64,000 nt of DNA from the NCBI GenBank assembly GCA_949292425.1, contig CASEZK010000039.1:1-64000 (forward strand), given 5' to 3'. Below are positions 1 through 8,882 of the stretch, piece after piece; within the stretch, counting starts at the first letter, position 1; every line of letters starts with the position of its first letter. The notes beneath the pieces are model-generated. The model worked only from the letters and a program-made list of their open reading frames with translations. It searched no databases and was not told the origin of the DNA. Source of the DNA: an uncultured Oscillospiraceae bacterium. GTDB taxonomy: Bacteria > Bacillota > Clostridia > Oscillospirales > Acutalibacteraceae. A program made the position numbers and the translations under genes.

Positions 1-2227
1 TTAATTTCAGAAATTTTACACTTTGAGGCTTTACTGCGGATTAAAGCGATATCTATTAAATTTAGGACAGGTCTGGGAGGAGAAGAAAACCTATCGATTA
101 ATTCATCGGTAATGTCGCTTGCGTCTTGAATCTAGATAATAAAGAAATTCTAACAGGAAAATTATCAAATCTTTTTACAATGTTTTGATAATGTTGCCAA
201 GCCAAAATGGTAGTAGGTACCAATATAGCGCATTGTTTAGAATCGGCAACGCACTTAAATGCTGCTCGTAGGGCAACTTCAGTTTTACCAAAGCCTATGT
301 CTCCGCAAAGCAACCTGTCCATAGGATGAAGACTCTGCATATCTTTTTTTACTTCTTCTATGCATTTTAACTGATCCTCAGTTTCCTCATATTCAAAATG
401 TGCATCAAAGTCATGTTGCAGCTCATTGTCTTCGCTGAAAGCGTAACCTTTTGTGTTCATCCTTTCAGAGTATAGTTTTATAAGCTCTTTGGCAATACTT
501 TTAGCAGCGAGCTTCACCTTATTTTTAGAGTTTTGCCAGTCGTTTGACCCGAGCCAGTTTAATTTCACATTAATATTTTCCTTAGGCCCGATATATTTGT
601 CTACCATATCAAGCTGTGTAACGGGGACATACAGCGTATCTTTTTTTGCGTATTCAATTTTGATGTAATCTTTTTCAATATTTTGAACTTTAACTTTATG
701 AATGCCTTTAAAAATGCCTATGCCATGCAAAGAATGAACAACGTAATCGCCAATATTTATATCTGCCAAGCTGTAAAGTTTTTTTGTATTTTTCTTTTTT
801 TGGTAAGTTTTACTTTTCTTGAAGCCTTGTACACCTAACGTAAAAACAGAAAAATTAATATTAGGGTATTCAAATCCCTTGGTTAAATGGCCAGAAGTGA
901 CATAGATTTTACCGTCTTGTATGGAATCTATACTGATTTTATACTCGCTTGATATGCCTATTTTGTTTAGGTCGTCGCTTATAGAAACAGCGGTTTTGTC
1001 GTTTCCCGCTAAGATAACGACAGCCGATTTATTTTCTACTTTTTCTTTTAAGTTTTCCTGAAGGCTTGACAACGTACCTGATAAAGGTGGCAAAGTATTT
1101 GCTGATACGCTTAAAGTCTTATATGGGGCTGTAGGGTAACTGTTGTGGGAAAATGTATCTAAGTAAACAACTTTTTTATTATTTAAACTATTTTTGAAAA
1201 AGCAATCATCTTCGCTAAATGCTCCTAGCTCAGTGCAGAATATGCCATCTTCGATAAAGCTTTTAATATCTTCATTTTGTTGCCACGATGTACCTTTAAG
1301 CCTATCTAAAACCTTTATAGATTCGTCTATAAATATTGCAGAATCTTTAAAGTAATCGAACAATGTGGTTTTCTCATATAATAAATTTATAAATTTATCT
1401 GACATTGGTAACTCGCAGGAAGAAATAAGAAGCTCTTTTTCGTGTTTCAATGCTTCAACAGCCTTTGGAGGGACTATCTTTCTGGATGATAATTTTTCTA
1501 CGATTTTATCAATGTCACATATAAGTTTTTTGGGGTCTTTAATAATAACTTCTTTAGCCTGAGGAATAATCACATGCTTTATGGACTTTAATCGGCGCTG
1601 TGAGTAAGGGTCAAATTGAGATATAGAATCAATTTCATCGCTCCAATATTCAACTCTTACAGGAAATGCGGAACCCACGGGAAAAACATCTAAAATGCAG
1701 CCTCTTTGAGAAATTTGCCCCGGACCTTCTACTTCATGACTTTTTTCATATCCGCAGGAAATTAAACTGCCTACGATATCATCGATAGGAAAGACCTGTG
1801 CTTCAGATAAAGTGACTAAATTATCATTTAAAACATTTACAGGAACGGTGTGTTGCAAAGCGGCGTCTATGGGTGCGATAACTATATCCGCTAAACCTTT
1901 TTTAATTCCGACAAGTGCGTTTAACCTTTCATGCTCATATTCTGAGGATTTTCCTTCAATATCATAAAACACGAAATCTCTGCTAGGATAACAGAATATT
2001 CGTCTGCCAAATGGTTTCAAACATTCAAATAAATTTTGCATAGATGCTTCATTTGGAACTAAAATTAAGCTAGGGCAACTCAATTTTGAAGATATTGCAT
2101 TTATGAAACTTGCTTTGTGAATATCAGAAAGACCCGTCAAACTGACGGGTAGAGAGTGATTTTCCATGCTTTGTATAAGTTCTTTAAACTCAGGGAGTTC
2201 GCCTATTTTTTTAAGAATAAAATCCAT
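1..2227 (-). pseudogene. mfd: Transcription-repair coupling factor Mfd, internally deleted and running off the left edge
   Basis: Mfd is the ATP-driven translocase that removes stalled RNA polymerase and recruits UvrA. The start is the ATG at 2227, behind AAGGAG, rather than the upstream TTG at 2260. The first ~700 residues look normal: a UvrB-like N-terminal module, the RNA-polymerase interaction domain (VVHSLHGIGIFKGI), then Walker A (GDIGFGKTE) and the next helicase motif (LVPTTIL). After LLSRFKT the frame hits a stop at 98. In another frame, positions 124 down to 1 read DASDITDELIDRF, then PVLNLIDIALIR, which is the Mfd C-terminal domain. Roughly 300 residues (motifs II to VI and the translocation motif) are missing between the two parts. 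Full-length family members have about 1,150 residues. The protein should be inactive as a translocase. Misassembly is the main alternative to a true deletion. Confidence 0.85.
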
Positions 2228-2256
2228 ACTTATCTCCTTGTTGGCAAATGGATCAA

Positions 2257-2880
2257 TCAATTAAAGATTTTTCTGTTTGCTAAATTCATAGCTTTTTCTA
2301 TTTCCCCGTTTAGCATTAATCTCAAAGCGGCGTATGAATTTTCCACGGCCTTATATAGCAGTTTTAAATTTTCATCAGAAAATTTTGAAGTTACCCAGTC
2401 TGCCAAGTCCCAGTCAGTCGGTTTTGCACCTATTCCTATTTTTATTCTGGGGAAATTGTCCGTCTTAGCTAGTTGTATTATGTTTCTCATACCGTTGTGG
2501 CCGCCATGACTACCGCTTCGTTTTACTCTAAGATTTCCTGGGGCAAGTGATATATCATCAAAAAGAATAATAACATTTTCACTTGGAATTTTGTAAAACG
2601 ACATAAATTGAACGACAGATTCGCCACTTAAATTCATAAAAGTTTGAGGCTTTATGAGCAAAATTCTTTTGCCATCTATAACAGCTTCTGAAAAAAGTGC
2701 GTCAAATTTAGATTTATTAAAATCTACATTTAACTGATTTGCTATATAATCAAGCGCTATGAACCCGGCGTTGTGGCGTGTGTTTTCATATTTAGAGCCA
2801 GGGTTACCAAGCCCTACAACTAAATGTTCAATAGGGTCATTTTTTCGGTTTGCTGTGAGTTTTTTAAATATATCAAACAT
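2257..2880 (-). CDS. pth: Peptidyl-tRNA hydrolase
   Basis: Recycles peptidyl-tRNA released by stalled ribosomes by hydrolysing the ester bond. The 207 residues match the usual length. Visible signatures are VVGLGNPGSKYENTRHNAG near the start (catalytic His in TRHNAG), KPQTFMNLSG, and the conserved FDDISLAPG...SGSHGGHNGM stretch, with catalytic Asp and glycine-rich loop. It lies between prs and mfd in the order common to Firmicutes. Its stop lies about 30 nt upstream of the mfd start, so the two are probably co-transcribed. Confidence 0.96.
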   Translation of the reverse strand: MFDIFKKLTANRKNDPIEHLVVGLGNPGSKYENTRHNAGFIALDYIANQLNVDFNKSKFDALFSEAVIDGKRILLIKPQTFMNLSGESVVQFMSFYKIPSENVIILFDDISLAPGNLRVKRSGSHGGHNGMRNIIQLAKTDNFPRIKIGIGAKPTDWDLADWVTSKFSDENLKLLYKAVENSYAALRLMLNGEIEKAMNLANRKIFN

Positions 2881-2930
2881 AATTTTTTCCTTTCTTAAAA
2901 GTAGACATTTAACTGAGTCATAATGGCGGG

Positions 2931-3863
2931 CTACCCGTGAATTTTTTCTATAGCTTTGGCGAAAAATGAAGCTGTAGGAAGGACTTTTATTTTGCTTAAA
3001 AACTTTTCTTGAGGTAAAGGAACGGTATCTAAAATGTATAACTCTTCTATGTAACTATTTTGGAGCTTTACCACAGCGTCGCCAGATAAAATAGGGTGTG
3101 TGGCGCAAGCAATAACTTCGGCGGCCTTTCCCTTTTCAATAACAGCTTTAGCGGCGTTATGTAAGGTGCCGGCAGTGTCTACTATATCGTCAATTAAAAT
3201 TACTTTTTTGCCTTTTACTTCACCAATAATATTTACAACTTTGGAAACGTTTGCTGTAGACCGTATTTTATCGATTATAGCGAAAGGCACTCCCAAAATT
3301 TTGGAAAAATCTCTAGCTCTAGTAACAGAGCCGAGATCCGGAGAGACAACAATGTAATGATCTTTGTGATTTTTTATTTTGTCTTTTATAAATGAAGCCA
3401 AAACCTGGTATCCTTCTAAGTGATCTATTGGAATATTGAAAAAGCCTTGGATTTGAGGGGAATGTAAATCCATAGTCAAAATACTATTAGCACCTGCAAC
3501 AGTTAAGAGGTCGGCGACAAGTTTTGCAGATATTGGGCCACCAGCATGTACTTTTCTGTCCTGTCTGGAGTACCCAAAATAAGGAATAACGGCAGTTATT
3601 CTGGCAGCGCATGCCCTTTTCATGGCGTCTATCATTATTAAAAGTTCCATTAAATTATCATTGACTGGGTTGCAGATAGATTGTACTATAAAGCAATCAG
3701 AGTTTCTTACAGATTCACAGATAGATACGGCAATTTCGCCATTGTTAAAAGTTTTAATTTCAGCCTTGCCAAGAGGAAGTTCAAGATGTGAAGCGACGTT
3801 TTGAGCGAATATATAATTTGAACTGCCTGAAAAAATTTTAATTTCTGTGCCACGAAAACTCAT
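2931..3863 (-). CDS. prs: Ribose-phosphate pyrophosphokinase (PRPP synthetase)
   Basis: Makes PRPP from ribose-5-phosphate and ATP for purine, pyrimidine, His, Trp and NAD synthesis. At 310 residues it has the standard class I length. The ATP/flexible-loop region is RQDRKVHAGGPISAKL, the metal and ribose-phosphate sites are DLHSPQIQGFF and DLGSVTRARDF, and the PRPP-binding loop is VILIDDIVDTAGTL near residue 220. The ATG at 3863 follows AAAGGAGATTT. It is the second gene of the glmU-prs-pth-mfd block. Confidence 0.96.
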   Translation of the reverse strand: MSFRGTEIKIFSGSSNYIFAQNVASHLELPLGKAEIKTFNNGEIAVSICESVRNSDCFIVQSICNPVNDNLMELLIMIDAMKRACAARITAVIPYFGYSRQDRKVHAGGPISAKLVADLLTVAGANSILTMDLHSPQIQGFFNIPIDHLEGYQVLASFIKDKIKNHKDHYIVVSPDLGSVTRARDFSKILGVPFAIIDKIRSTANVSKVVNIIGEVKGKKVILIDDIVDTAGTLHNAAKAVIEKGKAAEVIACATHPILSGDAVVKLQNSYIEELYILDTVPLPQEKFLSKIKVLPTASFFAKAIEKIHG

Positions 3864-3915
3864 CTTAAATCTCCTTTATGTAAAAGTAAGAGTTAGAATT
3901 GAAAAATGATTTTAA

Positions 3916-4890
3916 CTAAATAGTGCAATTTTTAAGGTTTTTGAAGCTTAAGTTTTTATTATCCGTTACATTGCAGCTGTCAAGTAGCACGTTTGGCCCA
4001 ATAGTGCAGTTGTTTCCGATTATAGTTTTACCTTGGATTATTGTATTTGGCAAAATAGTTACGTCGGTTCCTATTCTTGCTTCATCACATATAACTACGC
4101 CATCTGAAAAGGGGATATTGACGCCTGATAGCATCAATTTGTTCAAAACTTTTTCTCGTGCTATTTTGTTTAATTGGTGAAGTTGAACTTTGTCGTTTGC
4201 CCCAAGAATAATATTTTCGTTTTCCACGACAAATGCATCGACATTTTTCCCGTTACTTATGAGTAATTCTATAGCGTCCGGCAAGTAGAATTCACTTTGT
4301 TCATTTTTATTTGATATGTTATAAATTACGCTTAGTAGATCCTTAACGTTAAACCAATAAACACTCGAATTTACTTCATCGATATAACTTGTTCTCTTGT
4401 CTGTATCTTTCTGCTCCACTATTTTTAAAAGTTTGTTATGTTCATCTCTTACAATCCTGCCGTACCCGAATGGGTTGTTAACTTTAGCAGAAAAAACCGT
4501 TGCACTATTTTGGTTTTGCCTGTGAAAGTTAAAGGATGCTATTATAGTTTCAGAGTCTATAAATGGTGCATCTCCGCATAAAACGAGCACGTCTTTTTCT
4601 ATGTTGTTTTTTAAGAAGTCACTCGCGGTAATTACTGCGTGTGCGGTGCCTAACTGCTCTTTTTGCAAAACACTGGAAAAGTTTGCATTTATGCTTTTAA
4701 GATATTCTTCAATCTGTTCGTGTTTATATCCGCATACAATGCAAACGTTGTCGATGCTTGAGCTAGATAAAGAATCTATAACCCAATGCAAAATTGGCTT
4801 AAACAGTACTTTAGATAAAACTTTTGGTGAATTTGATTTCATTCTTTTTCCTTCACCGGCTGCTAATATTATTGCGCAAGTATTTTCCAT
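3916..4890 (-). CDS. glmU: GlmU-type UDP-GlcNAc pyrophosphorylase with truncated acetyltransferase domain
   Basis: Makes UDP-GlcNAc from GlcNAc-1-phosphate and UTP for peptidoglycan. The nucleotidyltransferase domain is intact: ILAAGEGKRMKS near residue 8, then KEQLGTAHAV, LVLCGDAPF and NSSVYWF. The left-handed beta-helix is only begun (IGTDVTILPNTIIQG, IGNNCTIGPNVLL), and the protein ends at 324 residues, where bifunctional GlmU has about 450-460. The ending is a TAG with no acetyltransferase-like sequence in the ~50 bases before prs, so this is a clean loss rather than a visible frameshift. E. coli GlmU truncated near residue 331 is known to keep uridyltransferase activity but not acetyltransferase. 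The ATG follows TGGAGGTAAGCAA. Confidence 0.85.
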   Translation of the reverse strand: MENTCAIILAAGEGKRMKSNSPKVLSKVLFKPILHWVIDSLSSSSIDNVCIVCGYKHEQIEEYLKSINANFSSVLQKEQLGTAHAVITASDFLKNNIEKDVLVLCGDAPFIDSETIIASFNFHRQNQNSATVFSAKVNNPFGYGRIVRDEHNKLLKIVEQKDTDKRTSYIDEVNSSVYWFNVKDLLSVIYNISNKNEQSEFYLPDAIELLISNGKNVDAFVVENENIILGANDKVQLHQLNKIAREKVLNKLMLSGVNIPFSDGVVICDEARIGTDVTILPNTIIQGKTIIGNNCTIGPNVLLDSCNVTDNKNLSFKNLKNCTI

Positions 4891-5034
4891 TTGCTTACCT
4901 CCAGAAGACTAAAACATATTTCTTATTATCTCAATAATTATTATATTTTTCAAGGGGAAAATGAAAGATTATTAAATCTTATAACTTATAAAATAAGTTA
5001 ATCTTTTTACTTCGTGGAAGATTTAACAAAGTGA

Positions 5035-5063
5035 AGCAACCAGCACATTTATGCTGGTTGCGA
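5035..5063 (-). terminator. Hairpin downstream of the DUF378 gene
   Basis: A 9-bp stem (GCAACCAGC/GCTGGTTGC) around a short AT loop lies between glmU and the DUF378 gene. The T-rich tail on the minus strand is weak, so its role as the terminator of the DUF378 transcript is an inference from position. Confidence 0.5.
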
Positions 5064-5102
5064 TTATGAAAATTTGAACTTTTTAAGAGGATTTTAAAAT
5101 TT

Positions 5103-5309
5103 TTATGCTTCTGTTACCAGTTCGTCAGATTCTCTGAAAAGTAAAGAGATACACCATATTGCGGCTAAAGCAACTATTGTATAAACTATACGGCTTCCTA
5201 TTGAAGATTGGCCCGCGAAAATCCAAGAGATACAGTCAAATTGGAAAATACCGATTGAACCCCAGTTTAATCCACCTATTATCAGCAAAATTAACGCTAA
5301 TCTATCCAT
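5103..5309 (-). CDS. DUF378 (YuzA-like) small membrane protein
   Basis: 68 residues with two hydrophobic segments (about 5-24 and 41-61). The DUF378 hallmark LLIIGGLNWGSIG lies in the first helix. The family is widespread in Firmicutes and its function is unknown. It lies alone, with its own upstream AT-rich region and a downstream hairpin, so it is probably monocistronic. The ATG at 5309 is preceded by GAAGGTGAAACA. Confidence 0.85.
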   Translation of the reverse strand: MDRLALILLIIGGLNWGSIGIFQFDCISWIFAGQSSIGSRIVYTIVALAAIWCISLLFRESDELVTEA

Positions 5310-5514
5310 AATTGTTTCACCTTCTTTAGTTAATAATGCGATTATCTCGCAATTTTATTTTTTACACTTTGCTTTGATATTATGCAAGAAAGCTGTACAT
5401 AGTAAATTTAATATTGGTCATAATAATAACGTAGAGTTTATCGCAATGAAGAATTGAATGGAGAATTATATTATGAAAATAAAAAATATTTTATCGATGT
5501 GGAGGATTTTATGT

Positions 5515-5694
5515 ATGTTTAAAAGTGGAGTAAGTACCGCCAAGAGCACAATTTGTGGATTGATTTCAGGGTTTGTAATCGGAGTAACGTTGAGCTGTAT
5601 GATGAAAAAACAAAAAAAAGTAAGACGAAAAGCGGACAAGGTGTTAAAATCTGTAGGAGATTTTATTGAACAAGTTCCTGGAGTATTCAAATAA
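5515..5694 (+). CDS. Small single-pass membrane protein, YtxH-like
   Basis: An in-frame reading can begin at 5458, but the best start is the ATG at 5515, nine bases after GGAGG, giving 59 residues. There is one hydrophobic segment (about residues 12-29, TICGLISGFVIGVTLSCMM). A lysine/arginine-rich cytoplasmic tail (KKQKKVRRKADK) and a short amphipathic end follow. The layout resembles YtxH-type small envelope proteins of Firmicutes, but I see no diagnostic motif. It is followed directly by a strong bidirectional terminator. Function unknown. Confidence 0.6.
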   Translation: MFKSGVSTAKSTICGLISGFVIGVTLSCMMKKQKKVRRKADKVLKSVGDFIEQVPGVFK

Positions 5695-5744
5695 CAGAAT
5701 GTTATAAATATTTTTAATATGAATTTTTACCATAACTGGTTATA

Positions 5745-5776
5745 AAAAACACCCAGCATAGCTGGGTATTTTTTTA
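5745..5776. terminator. Bidirectional rho-independent terminator
   Basis: A perfect 7-bp stem ACCCAGC/GCTGGGT with an ATA loop is flanked by a T-run on the right and an A-run on the left. It separates the convergent small membrane protein gene and the polysaccharide deacetylase gene and can serve both. Confidence 0.85.
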
Positions 5777-6742
5777 TGCGTATGGTTTAATCAACGAATA
5801 CGGTACAGGATATATTTCGTTTGAAAGTTTTTGGAAATAAAACCCTTGATTTCTAAGACCATCTATTAAAGCAGGCAATGCTTGTACAGTTGTAGTTTTA
5901 GGTTGTGCGTCGTGCATCAGGACGACGGCGTTATCGTATTTTGCTGAGTAATTCAAGACATTAGATAAGCACTTTTTAGCCGGAGTTAAACTTTTTTGGG
6001 CAGCATCACCCGTAGATAAGTTCCAATCGTAATAGTCAAATCCGCGGCGTGTCATTTCTGCGACTATTTCCCTATAGTTATTTTTATTGAAGCTGTTCTT
6101 AGAACCACCGGCAAATCTGAAAATTGTAGGTTTTACTCCGGTTGTTTCATAAATTAAAGTGTATATTTTGTTAAAGTCATTTAAGTAGGCTTCAACACTA
6201 GAATAAATAGATTTAAAATTATGTGTAAACGTATGGGGAGCTATAGTGTGACCCTCTTTAACAATTCGCTTCATATAAGTTTTACCGGTAGCCGAAGTGT
6301 TCCCTATAACGAAAAATGTAGCTTTAACATTCTTCTGTTTTAAAATATCAAGAATTTCTCCGGTTCTGACTGAAGGTCCGTCATCGAAAGTTAAAAATAT
6401 GGTCTTATTTGGAGAAACTTGCTTTTCAGGTCTTTTTACGTACATATCTGGATATAATTGAGTATAGTCTTTTTTCGGCTTTATTGTAGGATCTACAACG
6501 TTATTTATTTGGCTTTTGTTAGTGTTTTTATCGTTGTTCTCATCAGGTGGAGTTTCCTCAAGTTCAGTGTTTTCTTCTTCAGATGGCTTAACTTCCTTGA
6601 TATTTTCAGGGGTAGGTTCGATTTGAGCTCCGTTTTTACTGTTTAAATAAATTGCGCTTAATGCTGCAGTGCATGCTAAGACCAACAAAACGAAAAAAGA
6701 AATCCAAATTATCTTTTTTGAAGGTTTTTTCACAAACGACAT
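5774..6742 (-). CDS. Membrane-anchored polysaccharide deacetylase (NodB domain)
   Basis: Probable peptidoglycan or polysaccharide N-deacetylase acting outside the membrane. Residues 10-32 form an N-terminal anchor, and a low-complexity acidic linker (about 40-75) is followed by a NodB domain from about 110. Catalytic and metal motifs are visible: TIFLTFDDGPS (Asp-Asp of motif 1), HTFTHNF (motif 2 His pair), FRFAGG (motif 3, where RxPxG is usual), DWNLSTGDA (motif 4) and VVLMHDA (motif 5). It faces a second deacetylase gene transcribed divergently. The linker-plus-anchor design resembles the PdaA/PgdA group, but the substrate cannot be read from sequence. Confidence 0.88.
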   Translation of the reverse strand: MSFVKKPSKKIIWISFFVLLVLACTAALSAIYLNSKNGAQIEPTPENIKEVKPSEEENTELEETPPDENNDKNTNKSQINNVVDPTIKPKKDYTQLYPDMYVKRPEKQVSPNKTIFLTFDDGPSVRTGEILDILKQKNVKATFFVIGNTSATGKTYMKRIVKEGHTIAPHTFTHNFKSIYSSVEAYLNDFNKIYTLIYETTGVKPTIFRFAGGSKNSFNKNNYREIVAEMTRRGFDYYDWNLSTGDAAQKSLTPAKKCLSNVLNYSAKYDNAVVLMHDAQPKTTTVQALPALIDGLRNQGFYFQKLSNEIYPVPYSLIKPYA

Positions 6743-6860
6743 TTTAATCCTCCCTAAAGACTGTAATACAATTATATTAACACGTTATTTATAGAAAAAT
6801 CAAGAAAAGCATAAAAGTATTCATGATTTCATATTTTCTTCAGAATGGGTGTGCTGATAA

Positions 6861-7739
6861 ATGTATTTTAATGTAAGAATCAAACGAATAGTAGTATTGC
6901 TCGTCTGTGTTATAGTAAATTCATTTTTGATATTTTCTGTTTTGGCAAATAGAAGCTACGCTTTAACAGATTTAAAAAACATAGACAACGATAGCGTGAA
7001 AGTTCCTATAATAATGTATCATTCTGTTATGGAGATCAGAAAATCTCTTGGAAAATTTGTAATCTCACCAAATGAATTTGAGTCAGACTTGAAATATTTA
7101 AAGGAAAAATCATACAACACGATATTGATGAATGACTTGATTGCATATACGAAAGGAGAAAAAGATTTACCCGAAAATCCAATTATGCTAACTTTTGACG
7201 ACGGATATTATAATAATTATCTTTATGTGTTCCCGCTGTTGAAACAGTACGAAAGCAAAATAGTTTTAGCTCCGATAGGCGTAGAAGTAGACAGGTACAC
7301 TGAAAGCGAGGATAGAAACCCAGGCTATGCTCACATAACCTGGAACGATGCAAAAGAAATGATGGATTCGGGTTTAGTAGAAATACAAAATCATTCGTAT
7401 AACATGCATAAGATCTCAAGAAAGAGAAGAGGTACTAAAAAAAACAAGGGGGAATCGCTAGATAAGTATAAAAAGGAATTTGAATGTGATATCAAGCTGA
7501 TGCAAGACAAAGTTACTGAAAATTTAGGGATTACTCCTACAACGTTTGTTTTTCCTTTTGGAGCTATAAGCAACTGTTCGATTGACATTTTAAAAGAAAT
7601 GGGATTTTTGGCGACTTTCAGCTGTGAAAATAGAATCAATACTATAAAAAGATCACCGGACAGTCTTTTTGGCCTGTGTAGAATCTTGCGGCCTTCCGGA
7701 ATATCAAGTGAATCTTTTTTTAAAAAGAGTTTAGGTTAA
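6861..7739 (+). CDS. Secreted/anchored polysaccharide deacetylase, second copy
   Basis: 292 residues with an N-terminal hydrophobic segment (about 10-30), then VPIIMYHSV, the typical opening of the PgaB/IcaB-like deacetylase branch. MLTFDDGYYNNY carries the metal-binding Asp pair, and EIQNHSYNMH carries the His motif. TFVFPFGAIS matches motif 3. It is diverged from the neighbouring deacetylase at 5774-6742 and is not a tandem copy. The start is the ATG at 6861. Its likely role is cell-wall or exopolysaccharide modification; the substrate is unknown. Confidence 0.85.
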   Translation: MYFNVRIKRIVVLLVCVIVNSFLIFSVLANRSYALTDLKNIDNDSVKVPIIMYHSVMEIRKSLGKFVISPNEFESDLKYLKEKSYNTILMNDLIAYTKGEKDLPENPIMLTFDDGYYNNYLYVFPLLKQYESKIVLAPIGVEVDRYTESEDRNPGYAHITWNDAKEMMDSGLVEIQNHSYNMHKISRKRRGTKKNKGESLDKYKKEFECDIKLMQDKVTENLGITPTTFVFPFGAISNCSIDILKEMGFLATFSCENRINTIKRSPDSLFGLCRILRPSGISSESFFKKSLG

Positions 7740-7746
7740 AGTAATG

Positions 7747-8730
7747 TTATGTATTAGGCAAATTTTCACTATCTTCGTATGGTATTTTAACGTAAAAAGG
7801 TAATATAGGCAACCCACAGCATGGCTTGTAGTGGCTGTTTAGGAACGTATTGATGGAAGCGTTGGCCCTTTTTAAGTTGACCCAAAAGCCTTTGAGTTTA
7901 GAATGAATAATATGTTCTTTTAAAATACAGTAAAAAACCTGAATTTTTAATCGGAGGGAGTATGTTTTAAATGTAAGTTTATATTTTTTATAAATATTTT
8001 TTTCTTCTAAAAAATTTCTGTTTATGCCGAAAGATAAAATTAAATCATTTATTTTTTTGTCTGTCATCAAAGATATTATACTATCGTTATGGCGGCGATA
8101 GTAGTAAAGCGCTTTTGAAGTGACAGCTATTTTGTTTGCACAGAAGAAAAGTCTCGGGCACGTGGCTATGTCCTCATAGTACATATCTGGAAATTCTATG
8201 CGGTTTTCGGTAAATAAGCTTCTGCTGAATAGTTTATTCCATGCGAAATGGTGCATTGTTATATCTAAAATTAATTTATTGAGAGCTTTTTTCCTTGAGT
8301 ATACTCCTGACTTTGCAGTGAATGGCATGTAAGAAGTGAACCCAGACTTGTTTTTATAAATATAAAAGTTACAGTAAGCAATATCGGCTTGGTTTTCTGA
8401 AGCTAGTTTGTAGAGCTCTTTTAAAAAGTCTGGTGACAAATAGTCGTCACTGTCAAAGAATGCAATGTACCGTCCCGTAGCTGCAGTTATTCCGGCGTTC
8501 CTTGCAGCACTTAAACCTTTATTGTCTTGATTGATAACTCTAAAAGACTTATTTTTTGCAACAAAACTGTCGATAATTTTGCCGCTGTTGTCTGTTGATC
8601 CATCATTTATAATTATAGCTTCAAAATCTTTAAATGTCTGATTCTCAACAGATTTTAAAGCTTCAGCTAAAAATTTTTCGGTATTATAAACGGGAATGAT
8701 TAAACTTATTTTAGGTGCTTTGTTGTTCAA
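7747..8730 (-). CDS. Family 2 glycosyltransferase
   Basis: 327 residues of GT-A fold. The opening ISLIIPVYNTEKFL, IIINDGSTDNSG, the DXD region FFDSDDY near residue 97 and LSAARNAG are classic GT2 signatures. A basic, poorly conserved C-terminal part follows, without clear membrane helices. It converges on the deacetylase at 6861-7739 with only 7 bp between stops. It probably acts in surface polysaccharide or teichoic-type polymer assembly; donor and acceptor are unknown. Confidence 0.88.
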   Translation of the reverse strand: MNNKAPKISLIIPVYNTEKFLAEALKSVENQTFKDFEAIIINDGSTDNSGKIIDSFVAKNKSFRVINQDNKGLSAARNAGITAATGRYIAFFDSDDYLSPDFLKELYKLASENQADIAYCNFYIYKNKSGFTSYMPFTAKSGVYSRKKALNKLILDITMHHFAWNKLFSRSLFTENRIEFPDMYYEDIATCPRLFFCANKIAVTSKALYYYRRHNDSIISLMTDKKINDLILSFGINRNFLEEKNIYKKYKLTFKTYSLRLKIQVFYCILKEHIIHSKLKGFWVNLKRANASINTFLNSHYKPCCGLPILPFYVKIPYEDSENLPNT

Positions 8731-8822
8731 AATATATTCTCCTTATCTTAAACAAACTATCTATAATTATTTAGTATATCATAAGTATAATTGAAATAAA
8801 AGTTTTAAATTTTTCTCTGGGT

Positions 8823-8851
8823 TTGACAACGCGAAAATAAAGCAATATAAT
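8823..8851 (+). promoter_or_regulatory. Sigma-A promoter of alr
   Basis: TTGACA at 8823-8828 and TATAAT at 8846-8851 are both perfect, with a 17-bp spacer. Transcription should begin near 8858, so a start codon at 8859 is unlikely. Confidence 0.9.
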
Positions 8852-8882
8852 AAATTATTTGGATAGGAGTGACAAAATAAAA

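Noticed and set aside
8859-8882. alr start at TTG 8859
   Set aside because: The perfect promoter at 8823-8851 puts the transcript start at about 8858, leaving no leader or SD for this codon.
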